45,805 bases of DNA, from assembly GCA_030671085.1 (NCBI GenBank), contig DAOVAI010000003.1, positions 1-45,805 on the forward strand, in the 5' to 3' direction. The notes beneath the pieces were generated by a model that was not told where the DNA came from, searched no databases, and was given only the letters and a program-made list of their open reading frames with translations. Position numbers and translations under genes: made by a program. Below are positions 36,392-45,805 of this stretch, piece by piece (the stretch's first letter is position 1; every line of letters begins with the position of its first letter). This DNA is from Pseudomonadota bacterium (GTDB taxonomy: Bacteria; Desulfobacterota; Desulfobulbia; Desulfobulbales; Desulfocapsaceae).

Positions 36392-37894
36392 ATGAGCATG
36401 CTATCGGATTTAAAACGCATCATCGATCAGATCTGCAGGGATCGTGGTTTTGATAAAAAGCTTCTGATTGAGGCCATTGAAGAGGCAGTACAGTCGGCAG
36501 CCCAAAAGAAGCTCGGTTCCAGGCGGGAGATCGAGGTGCGCTATAACGAAGAGTTCGGTGAGGTCGAGGTCTTTCAGTTTCGCACCGTGGTTGAGGAAGT
36601 GAAAGACGAACAGACTGAGATTGGAGTTGTTGAAGCGAAACTTCTCGACCCCGAGGTACAGCTCGAAGATGAGCTTGGCGAGAAAATGGAAAACATCGAG
36701 GAGCTTGGGCGTATTGCTGCCCAGTCCGCCAAGCAGGTCATCATCCATAAGATGAAGGATGCTGAGCGCGAAGTTATCTACGAGATGTTCAAAGATCGTA
36801 AAGGCGAGATTGTCGGCGGCATTGTCCAGCGTTTTGAACGAGGGAATATGATTGTCAACCTTGGCCGCACTGATGCCATTTTGCCTAAGGATCAGCAGAT
36901 CCCCAAACGTTCTTTTAAACAGGGGGATCGAATCAGGGCTTACCTCCTTGATGTCCGCCAGAACAGCAGGGATTCGCAGATTCTCCTGTCACGCACCAAT
37001 GATGATTTCCTGGCCAAACTTTTTACCATGGAAGTTCCGGAGATCGCAGAAGGGATCGTCAAAATCATGGGAGTCAGCCGCGAACCCGGATTCAGGGCCA
37101 AGATAGCCGTAAGCTCAATCGAGACCGATGTCGATCCGGTGGGAGCCTGTGTCGGCATGAAAGGATCCCGGGTGCAAAATGTTGTTCAGGAACTTCAGGG
37201 GGAACGCATTGATATTGTTCCCTGGAGTCCTGATCCTGCAAAATATGTGTATAATGCCCTGGCGCCTGCCCATGTATCAATGGTTATGGTCGATGAAGAA
37301 GAGCATTCTCTTTTTGTTGTTGTGCCCAATGATCAGCTCTCATTGGCCATTGGTCGTCAGGGACAAAATGTTCGTCTGGCCTCAAGGCTTCTTGGCTGGC
37401 GTATTGACGTGAAGAGTGAGCAGCGATATGCTAATCTGGAGGATCCCGCTTATCAGGCACTTCTGAGCATCAAAGGAGTGGAAGAGGCCCTGGCCGATCA
37501 GTTTTTAGCCCGTGGTTTTTTCTCCATTGAAAAACTGGCGGCAGCCACTGTCGAGGAATTGACTGTCATTCGGGCCATTGATGATGAGCAGGCCGAGTAT
37601 CTGATTGAAACGGCCAAGACGATGGTGGCAGAAGGTGTGGGGATAACAGAAACTGATGCTGCCCTGGAGACAGATGAGAGTGTCCGGGACGAAGAGATAA
37701 GTGATGAAAACCAGGATGTTGCAGAAGGTGTGGAAACTGCAGATGACACTGATGCTGTCCCGGAGACAGATGAAAGCCTCCAGGACGAAGAAGTAAGTAA
37801 CGAGACCCCGGAGATCGAAGAAGAGGTTGAGAGTAGCGAAGTCGATTCTGCCCCCGAAGAGGAACAATCCGAAGGGGATGAACAAACCAAGTAA
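36392..37894 (+). CDS. nusA: Transcription termination/antitermination factor NusA with acidic C-terminal tail
   Basis: NusA N-term, S1 and KH domains (VGACVGMKGSRVQNVVQELQGERIDIV; AIGRQGQNVRLASRL). Confidence 0.97.
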   Translation: MSMLSDLKRIIDQICRDRGFDKKLLIEAIEEAVQSAAQKKLGSRREIEVRYNEEFGEVEVFQFRTVVEEVKDEQTEIGVVEAKLLDPEVQLEDELGEKMENIEELGRIAAQSAKQVIIHKMKDAEREVIYEMFKDRKGEIVGGIVQRFERGNMIVNLGRTDAILPKDQQIPKRSFKQGDRIRAYLLDVRQNSRDSQILLSRTNDDFLAKLFTMEVPEIAEGIVKIMGVSREPGFRAKIAVSSIETDVDPVGACVGMKGSRVQNVVQELQGERIDIVPWSPDPAKYVYNALAPAHVSMVMVDEEEHSLFVVVPNDQLSLAIGRQGQNVRLASRLLGWRIDVKSEQRYANLEDPAYQALLSIKGVEEALADQFLARGFFSIEKLAAATVEELTVIRAIDDEQAEYLIETAKTMVAEGVGITETDAALETDESVRDEEISDENQDVAEGVETADDTDAVPETDESLQDEEVSNETPEIEEEVESSEVDSAPEEEQSEGDEQTK

Positions 37895-38111
37895 GAATAG
37901 GCCGGTTCGGACCTGTGTTATCTGTCGCAGGCAGTTTGATAAGTGTGTGTTGCAGCGATTTGTCTGGGAATGCAAGACAGAGACATTGGTAGCGGACAGG
38001 ACACAGGTCATGCCAGGAAGAGGGGCCTACTGTTGCTTTGAAAAAGCGTGCAGTCAGCGTTTTCTGACCCGAAAATGGGGATGGAAAAGGGCCTTTCGCC
38101 TGAAAAAATAG
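37878..38111 (+). CDS. YlxR/DUF448 family protein
   Basis: RPVRTCVICRRQFDK...PGRGAYCCFEKAC; between nusA and infB; overlaps nusA stop. Confidence 0.93.
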   Translation: MNKPSKNRPVRTCVICRRQFDKCVLQRFVWECKTETLVADRTQVMPGRGAYCCFEKACSQRFLTRKWGWKRAFRLKK

Positions 38112-38185
38112 AATTTGCGTAATTTGTTTTTTATAAACGAAAACGGGAATACAACACTGTAGAGCAGGACAGACAGGAGTAGGGA

Positions 38186-40831
38186 ATGAGCAGGGTGAGG
38201 ATTTATGAACTGGCCAAAGAGGCCGGTATGGCTAGTAAGGTTTTGGCCGATAAACTGATTGAGCAGGGGTATGACATCAAGGGTCATAGTTCAACGGTTG
38301 ATGAAGAAACGGCTGACAAGATCCGTTCCACAGTATTGCAGAGTTCCGAGTCTGAACTGGTAGAAAAAAGAATTGATGCCGAAGTCGGAGGGACTACGGT
38401 GATTCGTCGGCGAGCCACCACCATCATTCGTCGTCGCCCGAAGCAGGTTCCTGAAGAGGAAGTTCAAGAGGAACAGGAGAGTGTAGAAGAGGTGCAGGCT
38501 GCTGCGGAGCCGGTTGCAAAACTGGAGGAGAAGGTCGAAGAGGTTGCGGTTGAAGAGCAACCTGTCCCGCAAGAGGTCGAAGCAGAAGCTGAAGAGGTGG
38601 AGCAGAAGGAAGAAGCTGCTGCAAAAATAGAAAAAGAAAAGGCACCTGTTCAGGCAAAACCTGCCCGCAAGGGAATTGCGAAGGTTATTGGAACCATTGA
38701 GATTCCAAAGGAAGAGCCCAGGCGTGCTCCGGTGCGTAAAAAGAGTGGTCGTCCACCTGCCGGCAGACCAGCAAGCCAGTTCAGGGCTCCCAGTGCAGGC
38801 GGAGCACCAGCTGCAGAAGAGCCAGGCCGAGGGAAAAAGAAAGGAAAACGTCCCGCCCAGGCAGAAGCTGATTCTCAGAAAAAGGCAGGCAAGGGCGGTT
38901 GGAAAAGTGGAAAAAAAGACCGCAAGAATATGCGGGTAACCCGTTTTGGCGATGATTACGATCGTTTTCCCAAGCGGGGAAAAAAGGGCAGAGGAAAGGC
39001 CAAGAAAGTTACCCAGCCTGCGGCTGAGATGAAGGCCATCAAGAAACGGATCAAGGTTGCTGAGACCATCAGTGTTGGTGATCTGGCCCATCGAATGAGA
39101 GTGAAGGGCAATGAAATTATAGCCAAGCTCATGGGACTAGGCATCATGGCCACCCTGAATCAGGCACTGGATGTGGATACAGCCACGCTGGTAGCTGCCG
39201 ACTTTGGGTATGAGGTGGAGCAGGGCTTTACCGAAGAGATAGGAGTTCAGGAGCTCATCAAGAAGGAAGAAGGTGGAGAAGCCGTGTCAAGACCGCCTGT
39301 TGTAACTGTTATGGGCCATGTTGACCACGGAAAGACCTCCATCCTTGATGCCATTCGTAAGACAGATGTGGCAGAAGGAGAGGCCGGAGGGATTACCCAG
39401 CATATCGGTGCGTACCATGTCAGTTCCAGCGCCGGTGATGTGACCTTTGTCGATACTCCTGGTCATGCTGCTTTTACCGAGATGCGCTCTCGTGGTGCCC
39501 AGATTACCGATCTTATTATTTTGGTAGTGGCGGCTGATGATGGAGTCATGGATCAGACCCGTGAGGCCATTCACCATGCCCAGGCTGCAGAGGTACCAAT
39601 TATTGTAGCAGTGAACAAGATTGACAAGGATAATGCGGATCCGGAACGGGTGAAAAGAGAGCTGGCAGAGCTGGATCTGGCCCCTGAGGAATGGGGTGGA
39701 CAGACAATTTATTGCGAGATGTCAGCTAAGCAAAATATCGGTATCGATAAGCTCCTGGAGAATATTGAACTCATGGCCGAGATGATGGAACTGAAGGCCG
39801 ATCCTGAGCGAAAGGCCCGGGGACGAGTCGTTGAGGCCAAGCTTGATAAGGGGCGTGGTGCAGTGGCCACTATCCTGGTTCAGGAAGGAACGCTGAGGAC
39901 AGGCGATCACTTTGTTGTCGGTCAGTTCAGCGGAAAGGTCAGGGCCTTGCTCAATGACAAGAATAAGCCGATCAAAAGTGCAAAACCCTCTATTCCCGTT
40001 GAGGTACAAGGCTTGACTGGCGTTCCCTCAGCCGGTGACGAGTTCATCGTGGTTACCGATGAGAAGATGGCCAAAAGCGTGTCCCAGGCACGGGCATTGA
40101 AGTCCCGTGAGAGTGAACTTGCAGCAAATACCAAAGTTTCTCTTGATAAACTCTTTGAACAGATGAGCGAGGGAGAGGCGCAGGAGCTGCGGATTGTACT
40201 GAGAGCCGATGTTCAGGGTACTCTGGAGGCCTTTGGCAAGGCAGCGGAAAAACTCTCCACCGATGAGGTGAAGGTACGGATTCTCCATGAAGGGACCGGG
40301 ACTATTACCGATTCTGATATCCTCCTTGCTTCAGCATCTGATGCCATTATTATCGGTTTTAATGTTCGTCCTTCGACCAAGGTCAAAGAGCTGGCAACGA
40401 AGGAACATGTAGATGTTCGTTCCTACGATGTTATCTACCATGCCCTTGATGATATCAGAAAGGCCATGGTTGGTATGCTTGAGCCCACCTTTGAAGAGGA
40501 AGTGATCGGCAGTGCCGAGGTTCGGGATATCTTCCGCGCACCCAAGGTCGGGACCATTGCCGGTTGTTCTATTGTCGACGGCAAGATATTGCGCAATTCT
40601 TCAGCGCGTGTTCTTCGGGAGGGTGTTGTGGTATACACCGGCAAGATAGGCTCTCTCAGGCGTTTTAAAGATGATGTCAAAGAGGTCCTGTCCGGCTATG
40701 AATGCGGTATTACCATTGAGAATTTTAATGATATAAAAGTAGGCGACACCTTGGAAGCCTTTGTCATGAACGAGGTGGAGGCAACTCTTGGTGCCACCCG
40801 ACAGGAAAAGGAATCAGGGGGCGACGAGTAG
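38186..40831 (+). CDS. infB: Translation initiation factor IF-2
   Basis: [43 protein letters not shown]. Confidence 0.98.
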   Translation: MSRVRIYELAKEAGMASKVLADKLIEQGYDIKGHSSTVDEETADKIRSTVLQSSESELVEKRIDAEVGGTTVIRRRATTIIRRRPKQVPEEEVQEEQESVEEVQAAAEPVAKLEEKVEEVAVEEQPVPQEVEAEAEEVEQKEEAAAKIEKEKAPVQAKPARKGIAKVIGTIEIPKEEPRRAPVRKKSGRPPAGRPASQFRAPSAGGAPAAEEPGRGKKKGKRPAQAEADSQKKAGKGGWKSGKKDRKNMRVTRFGDDYDRFPKRGKKGRGKAKKVTQPAAEMKAIKKRIKVAETISVGDLAHRMRVKGNEIIAKLMGLGIMATLNQALDVDTATLVAADFGYEVEQGFTEEIGVQELIKKEEGGEAVSRPPVVTVMGHVDHGKTSILDAIRKTDVAEGEAGGITQHIGAYHVSSSAGDVTFVDTPGHAAFTEMRSRGAQITDLIILVVAADDGVMDQTREAIHHAQAAEVPIIVAVNKIDKDNADPERVKRELAELDLAPEEWGGQTIYCEMSAKQNIGIDKLLENIELMAEMMELKADPERKARGRVVEAKLDKGRGAVATILVQEGTLRTGDHFVVGQFSGKVRALLNDKNKPIKSAKPSIPVEVQGLTGVPSAGDEFIVVTDEKMAKSVSQARALKSRESELAANTKVSLDKLFEQMSEGEAQELRIVLRADVQGTLEAFGKAAEKLSTDEVKVRILHEGTGTITDSDILLASASDAIIIGFNVRPSTKVKELATKEHVDVRSYDVIYHALDDIRKAMVGMLEPTFEEEVIGSAEVRDIFRAPKVGTIAGCSIVDGKILRNSSARVLREGVVVYTGKIGSLRRFKDDVKEVLSGYECGITIENFNDIKVGDTLEAFVMNEVEATLGATRQEKESGGDE

Positions 40832-40837
40832 GACTGT

Positions 40838-41251
40838 ATGTGGGATCCAAAAGAGACTATTGAGTCCGTCGGCCTTGGTAAACAAGACCGAAAACGGTCT
40901 ACACGGGTGGCAGATGCCATCCGGATAGAACTGTCCGTCCTTTTTCTGCAGAAGGTGCGGGATCAAAAGTTGAGTGATGTGACGGTCTCAGGCGTTACGG
41001 TAACGGATGATCTGAAAAGCGCCCGCATCATGTATACGGTTCCCGGCAGCGAAAAACAGCGTAAAAAAGTTGCTGAGGCACTGAAGCGGGCAACCGGTTT
41101 TGTGAGGAGTCATCTGGCCCATGTGCTGAACATGCGCTACACCCCTTCACTGAAATTCATCTATGATGAAAAAGCAGAGAAGGTGGAAGAGATGGAGCGA
41201 CTTTTTCAGGAAATTGCCACTGAGAGGAACAAGAATGAAGGAGATTCCTGA
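40838..41251 (+). CDS. rbfA: Ribosome-binding factor A
   Basis: [23 protein letters not shown]...[24 protein letters not shown]; infB-rbfA synteny. Confidence 0.96.
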   Translation: MWDPKETIESVGLGKQDRKRSTRVADAIRIELSVLFLQKVRDQKLSDVTVSGVTVTDDLKSARIMYTVPGSEKQRKKVAEALKRATGFVRSHLAHVLNMRYTPSLKFIYDEKAEKVEEMERLFQEIATERNKNEGDS

Positions 41252-42227
41252 GCAGATCCTCGAGATTGTGAACAAGGCCACTCATGTTGTCCTGGTTACC
41301 CATGTCCACCCTGATGGTGATGCCCTGGGATCTCTGCTGGGCCTGGCCGACATCCTGGAGGGGCATGGCAAAAAGGTCTTCCGTTATCTTGAGGAGCCTG
41401 TCTCTCATCTTTATGATTTTCTTCCGGACTGTGATCTTGCCGAGACCGATCTTGCAGCCCTGGAGAGATTTGCCGAGGAAGCTGATGAGGGAAAGGCCAT
41501 AACCATCTCACTGGATTGTGGCGATTGTGACCGTCTGGGACAGGCAAAGCGGGAGTTGCTTGCTATTTCCCCCTTTGTTGTCATCGATCACCATTATGGT
41601 CACCGAAGCTTTGGTGATCATCTCTGGCTCGACAGCGAGCGTTCATCCACTGGTGAAATGGTTTATGAACTGGCTCAGATAATGGGTGCTGAGGTCTCTC
41701 AACAGGCCGCATTTTCTCTGTATGTCGCCATTTCTACGGATACCGGCTCCTTTCGCTATGAAAATACCAGCCCCAGGACCCTGAGGATAGCTGCAGACCT
41801 TGTGGAATCCGGCGTCCGTCCGGCTGAGGTGGCTGATAAGGTCTATGATAATTATACCATAGAGCGTCTGCGTTTAATGGAAATGGTCCTTGCCACTCTG
41901 CAGGTTTCTGCAGCAGGACAGATCGGGCTGATTCATGTAAGTGCTGAGATGTTTGCGCGCAGCGGGGCCACTAGCGATGATATTGATGGCTTTGTGAACT
42001 ATCCCCGGGCGCTGCGTTCGGTACGGGTGGCGGTCTTTCTCAAAGAAAACAAAAAGGGGATTATTTCCGTGAGCCTGCGGGCAAAGGGTGACTGTGATGT
42101 GGCTGAAGTGGCGGCAGACTTTGGCGGCGGCGGTCATCGGAATGCTGCTGGATTTCGCTTTGTTGACAGGAGCATGGAAGATGTACAGAAAGAGGTCCTT
42201 GAGGCCTTGGAAAAAGCCCTGGCCTGA
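41235..42227 (+). CDS. nrnA: DHH/DHHA1 phosphoesterase, NrnA-like
   Basis: [42 protein letters not shown]. Confidence 0.92.
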   Translation: MKEIPEQILEIVNKATHVVLVTHVHPDGDALGSLLGLADILEGHGKKVFRYLEEPVSHLYDFLPDCDLAETDLAALERFAEEADEGKAITISLDCGDCDRLGQAKRELLAISPFVVIDHHYGHRSFGDHLWLDSERSSTGEMVYELAQIMGAEVSQQAAFSLYVAISTDTGSFRYENTSPRTLRIAADLVESGVRPAEVADKVYDNYTIERLRLMEMVLATLQVSAAGQIGLIHVSAEMFARSGATSDDIDGFVNYPRALRSVRVAVFLKENKKGIISVSLRAKGDCDVAEVAADFGGGGHRNAAGFRFVDRSMEDVQKEVLEALEKALA

Positions 42228-42269
42228 GTCACCACTCTTTTCTGTCTCTTTACGACGCCATCTTTTGTT

Positions 42270-43010
42270 ATGGATACTAATTTCGAGGCCGGTACTTTTC
42301 TGATCGATAAACCGGAAGGAGCAAGTTCCTTTTATATGGTTCGTCAGGTGAGACGGGTTCTGGGTATGAAAAAAGTTGGTCATGCCGGTACGTTGGATCC
42401 CTTTGCCACTGGTCTGCTGGTTATTTGTGCCGGGCGTCCGGCCACCAAGATGATCGGTGAGATCATGGAAGGGGAAAAGGAATATCTGGCCACCCTGCGT
42501 TTGGGAGTCGAGACCACCACTCTGGATCCGGAAGGAGAAGTGACCAACGAGCGACCGGTCGGCCTGCTGGCCAAAGAAAAGATTGAGGCCTGTCTGCAGG
42601 GGTTTCGTGGTGAATTGGATCAGGTCCCTCCTATCTATTCTGCCTTGAAACATAAGGGGAAGCCGCTTTATCACTATGCCCGCAAGGGGATTGAGATTGT
42701 GAAACCGCCACGCAGGATCGTAATCCATACCCTGGAGCGGACAGAGCAGGAGCAGGAAGTGAGCGACGACTCGCCTTTTCTTACTATCAGGGTCGTTTGC
42801 ACCAAGGGAACCTATATCCGTACCTTAGGTGCAGACATCGGCAAGGCCTTGGGCTGTGGTGCCTATCTCACGGCCCTGCGTCGTACTCGGAGCGGCTGTT
42901 TCCATGTCAGGGACTCTATCCGAGGGGAAGAACTGCAGGAACCTGATGCACGGAAAAGGCTGATGGAAGGGCTCTTATCCGTGTCCGATGTACGTAATCT
43001 GTTGCAATAA
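42270..43010 (+). CDS. truB: tRNA pseudouridine(55) synthase
   Basis: LIDKPEGASSF; GHAGTLDPFATGLLVICAGRPATKM; CTKGTYIRTLGADIG. Confidence 0.97.
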   Translation: MDTNFEAGTFLIDKPEGASSFYMVRQVRRVLGMKKVGHAGTLDPFATGLLVICAGRPATKMIGEIMEGEKEYLATLRLGVETTTLDPEGEVTNERPVGLLAKEKIEACLQGFRGELDQVPPIYSALKHKGKPLYHYARKGIEIVKPPRRIVIHTLERTEQEQEVSDDSPFLTIRVVCTKGTYIRTLGADIGKALGCGAYLTALRRTRSGCFHVRDSIRGEELQEPDARKRLMEGLLSVSDVRNLLQ

Positions 43011-43228
43011 TAGTACGACGTGGTAAGTGTAACAATTAAATAAATGTTTTAAGTCTAGGCGGACTGGAACGGAAAGCCTGGGCTCTTTGCAGTTCCCCCC
43101 CTTGCGGGGTGAAAGCACCTTAAGGAATTTTTTTATTGAAAAAGCAAAAAAAACTCGAGTACTAATGCCCCTGCCACCGGGTATATAATAATAAAAAAAG
43201 TTTTTCATATAAGAAACGGAGGTTTGTC

Positions 43229-43498
43229 TTGGCACAATCAGCAGTTAAAAAAAGTGAGATTATCGAGAAGTTTAAGGTTCACCCCAGCGATACTGGATCT
43301 TCAGAAGTGCAGGTCGCTCTAATTACTGATAGAATTCAGTATCTGACCGAACATTTTAAGACCCACAAGAAAGATCATCATTCCCGTCAGGGATTGTTGA
43401 AGCTAGTTGGACAGAGAAGAAGCCTTCTCGATTATCTGCAGAAAAAAGATATCAATAAGTACCGCGAGCTGATCAAGGCTCTGGGTATCAGAAAGTAA
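43229..43498 (+). CDS. rpsO: 30S ribosomal protein S15
   Basis: [56 protein letters not shown] start with ACGGAGGT upstream. Confidence 0.97.
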   Translation: MAQSAVKKSEIIEKFKVHPSDTGSSEVQVALITDRIQYLTEHFKTHKKDHHSRQGLLKLVGQRRSLLDYLQKKDINKYRELIKALGIRK

Positions 43499-43741
43499 TT
43501 CTTTTCGAGAGATGGTGTCTCATTTCTCTCCAGGGTACTTTGATGCTTGTTGCTCAATGTACCCCTCTATTATACGCTTTAAGAATTCAGGGCTAAGCAT
43601 CAGCGCATAAGGCGCAGGATGCAAGTTAAAACATTCAGGTGTATTGTTGCCAGAGTATGCAGCGATACGCCTGTTTTGACTTTGGGCAGATCCATTGGTC
43701 TTGAATCGGTAACCATGCTGCACAGGGCAGCTGGAGAAACT

Positions 43742-45805
43742 ATGTATAAAAAAGTTGAAGTTGAAATCGGCGGAAAAACCATTTCCGTAGAAACTGGAAA
43801 AATCGCCAAACAGGCAGACGGATCAGTTGTCATGCAGTATGGCGAAACCGTTGTTCTGGTCACTGCTGTGGCCGGCAAGGAAAATAAACCTGAATTGGGC
43901 TTTTTGCCTCTGACCATTGAATACCAGGAACGAATGGCAGCAGTCGGACGTATTCCTGGAAACTATTTCCGCCGTGAAATCGGACGTCCAAGTGATCAGG
44001 AAGTACTCACCTGTCGTATCATTGATCGTCCCCTGCGTCCCCTGTTCCCGGATGGATATTTTTCCGAGACCCAGGTCATTGCTACAGTCCTTTCTGCCGA
44101 TCAGCAGAACGATCCCGACATCCTTGCTCTTAACGGTGCCTCATGTGCCCTGAGCATCTCTGAAATTCCTTTTAACGGTCCCATTGCCGGAGCCCGAGTC
44201 GGTCATATTGACGGAGAGTATGTCCTCAATCCCACCAAGTCGGAACTGGAAGATTCCAGGATGGACATCATTGTCGCCTGTACCCGTAATGCCGTGGTTA
44301 TGGTGGAAGGTATGGTCGATGCCATGAGTGAAGATGAGGTGCTGAACGGTATCTTTTTTGCCCATGAGCAGGTGCAGCCGATGATCGATATGCAAATTGA
44401 TCTGCAGAAATCTAATGGTCAGGAAAAACGCGCCGTTGAAGTTCCTCAAGTTGACGAAGAGCTGCAGGCCAAGGTCCAGGAGATCGCTGCCAAGGGTATG
44501 GCAGAGGTGACCGGTACAGCCGATAAGATGGCACGTGGACGTTGTTATGATGCATTGAAGAAAGCAGTTAGAGCAGAACTTGATCCCGAAGGAGAACGCT
44601 CCAGGGAGATTGGAAACTTGCTCTCGGGTTACAAGAAAAAGGTCATGCGTGCCAAGATCGTTGATGAGCAGACCCGTCTCGACGGCCGTGCCTTGAATCA
44701 AGTCCGACCCATCGATTGCGAGGTGACCTATCTTCCCCGCACCCATGGTTCTGCCCTTTTTACCCGTGGTGAGACCCAGTCACTGGTCACAGCAACACTT
44801 GGCAGTGAGCGGGATCAGCAGCGGCTTGAGACCTTGCAGGGAGAAGAGTATAAACGCTTCATGCTCCACTATAATTTTCCACCATACTGTGTAGGTGAGG
44901 CGCGTTTTCTGCGCGGCCCTTCCAGGCGGGATATCGGACATGGTACCCTTGCCATGCGTGGACTCTCTGCTGTGCTGCCCAGTGCCGAAGATTTTCCCTA
45001 TTCCATCCGCGTGGTCTCTGACATCACGGAGTCAAACGGCTCCTCTTCCATGGCAACGGTCTGCGGCGGCAGTATGGCCATGATGGATGCCGGTGTGCCT
45101 ATCAAGGAGCCGGTCTCAGGTATTGCCATGGGACTGATCAAGGATGGAGAAAAGGTTGTTATTCTCTCCGATATCCTGGGTGATGAGGATCATCTGGGCG
45201 ACATGGACTTCAAGGTCGTTGGTACCGAGACGGGGATCACTTCTCTGCAGATGGATATCAAGATCGAAGGGGTTGATCGGGACATCATGGGACAGGCCTT
45301 GAACCAGGCTAAAGAGGGACGTATCCATATCCTTGGTGAGATGGCCAAGGGTATCACCTCCTCGAGAGAAGAGGTAGCCGAGCATGCTCCCAAGTATTTC
45401 AGTCACAAGATCAGCCAGGATAAGATTCGTGATATCATTGGCCCTGGCGGGAAGATCATCAAGGAGCTGGCTGCCACCTACGATGCCAGTATTGACGTGG
45501 ATGATTCCGGCCTGGTGAAGATGTTTGCCAAAGATGGTACCAAGGCTGCAGCCCTTCTTGAAAGGGTTCAGGAGATAACCGCTGAGGCTGAAGTAGGCAA
45601 GGTGTATAAGGGGATAGTCAAGACCATCAAAGATTTTGGTGCCTTTGTCGAGATCCTGCCTGGAACCGACGGTCTGGTTCATATCTCTGAGCTGGATAAC
45701 AAGCGAGTCGAGAAGGTGACTGATATTCTCAAGGAAGGGGATGAGATTGAGGTCAAGGTCCTTGAGGTGGATTCTCGCGGACGTATTCGCCTGAGTCGCA
45801 AGGCC
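43742..45805 (+). CDS. pnp: Polyribonucleotide nucleotidyltransferase, 3'-truncated by window edge
   Basis: [43 protein letters not shown] and S1 domains at the end ([44 protein letters not shown]); absent from the ORF track because no stop occurs before the edge. Confidence 0.97.
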   Translation, partial: MYKKVEVEIGGKTISVETGKIAKQADGSVVMQYGETVVLVTAVAGKENKPELGFLPLTIEYQERMAAVGRIPGNYFRREIGRPSDQEVLTCRIIDRPLRPLFPDGYFSETQVIATVLSADQQNDPDILALNGASCALSISEIPFNGPIAGARVGHIDGEYVLNPTKSELEDSRMDIIVACTRNAVVMVEGMVDAMSEDEVLNGIFFAHEQVQPMIDMQIDLQKSNGQEKRAVEVPQVDEELQAKVQEIAAKGMAEVTGTADKMARGRCYDALKKAVRAELDPEGERSREIGNLLSGYKKKVMRAKIVDEQTRLDGRALNQVRPIDCEVTYLPRTHGSALFTRGETQSLVTATLGSERDQQRLETLQGEEYKRFMLHYNFPPYCVGEARFLRGPSRRDIGHGTLAMRGLSAVLPSAEDFPYSIRVVSDITESNGSSSMATVCGGSMAMMDAGVPIKEPVSGIAMGLIKDGEKVVILSDILGDEDHLGDMDFKVVGTETGITSLQMDIKIEGVDRDIMGQALNQAKEGRIHILGEMAKGITSSREEVAEHAPKYFSHKISQDKIRDIIGPGGKIIKELAATYDASIDVDDSGLVKMFAKDGTKAAALLERVQEITAEAEVGKVYKGIVKTIKDFGAFVEILPGTDGLVHISELDNKRVEKVTDILKEGDEIEVKVLEVDSRGRIRLSRKA

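Noticed and set aside
38291-39091. 266-aa minus ORF opposite infB
   Set aside because: Leu/Phe-rich complement of the Glu/Lys-rich IF-2 N-terminus; artefact.

Overview
The 45.8 kb window looks like chromosomal DNA from a Desulfobulbales-like Desulfobacterota; the lineage is my inference from gene content. Much of it is housekeeping: maf, trmFO, mutL, a PiT phosphate transporter with its DUF47 partner, a class A PBP, a split glutamate synthase, tatA x2, mtaD, purine nucleoside phosphorylase, thrC, rsfS, topB, and the block tRNA-Gly - rimP-nusA-ylxR-infB-rbfA-nrnA-truB-rpsO-pnp. The standout is an hgcAB mercury-methylation locus on the minus strand (about 25383-26884). The computed ORF track truncates hgcA. 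Its conserved N-terminal region lies in frame upstream of the called GTG, contains no ATG/GTG/TTG start, and is reached only by reading through one in-frame TGA (codon 38, Cys-TGA-Gly). Twelve nt after that TGA is a perfect 7-bp hairpin with a GGGUC loop (GAACCCC-GGGUC-GGGGUUC), which resembles a bacterial SECIS. I therefore propose a selenocysteine-containing HgcA. Other notable items: two 143-bp palindrome-ended elements whose arms covary, a RAYT transposase flanked by hairpin pairs, a P-loop/FHA-like/metallophosphoesterase fusion, a chromosomal Twinkle-like primase-helicase with a degenerate Toprim motif, and a strong terminator 43 nt upstream of rimP-nusA. No searches or folding were run; all calls come from reading the sequence and supplied translations.
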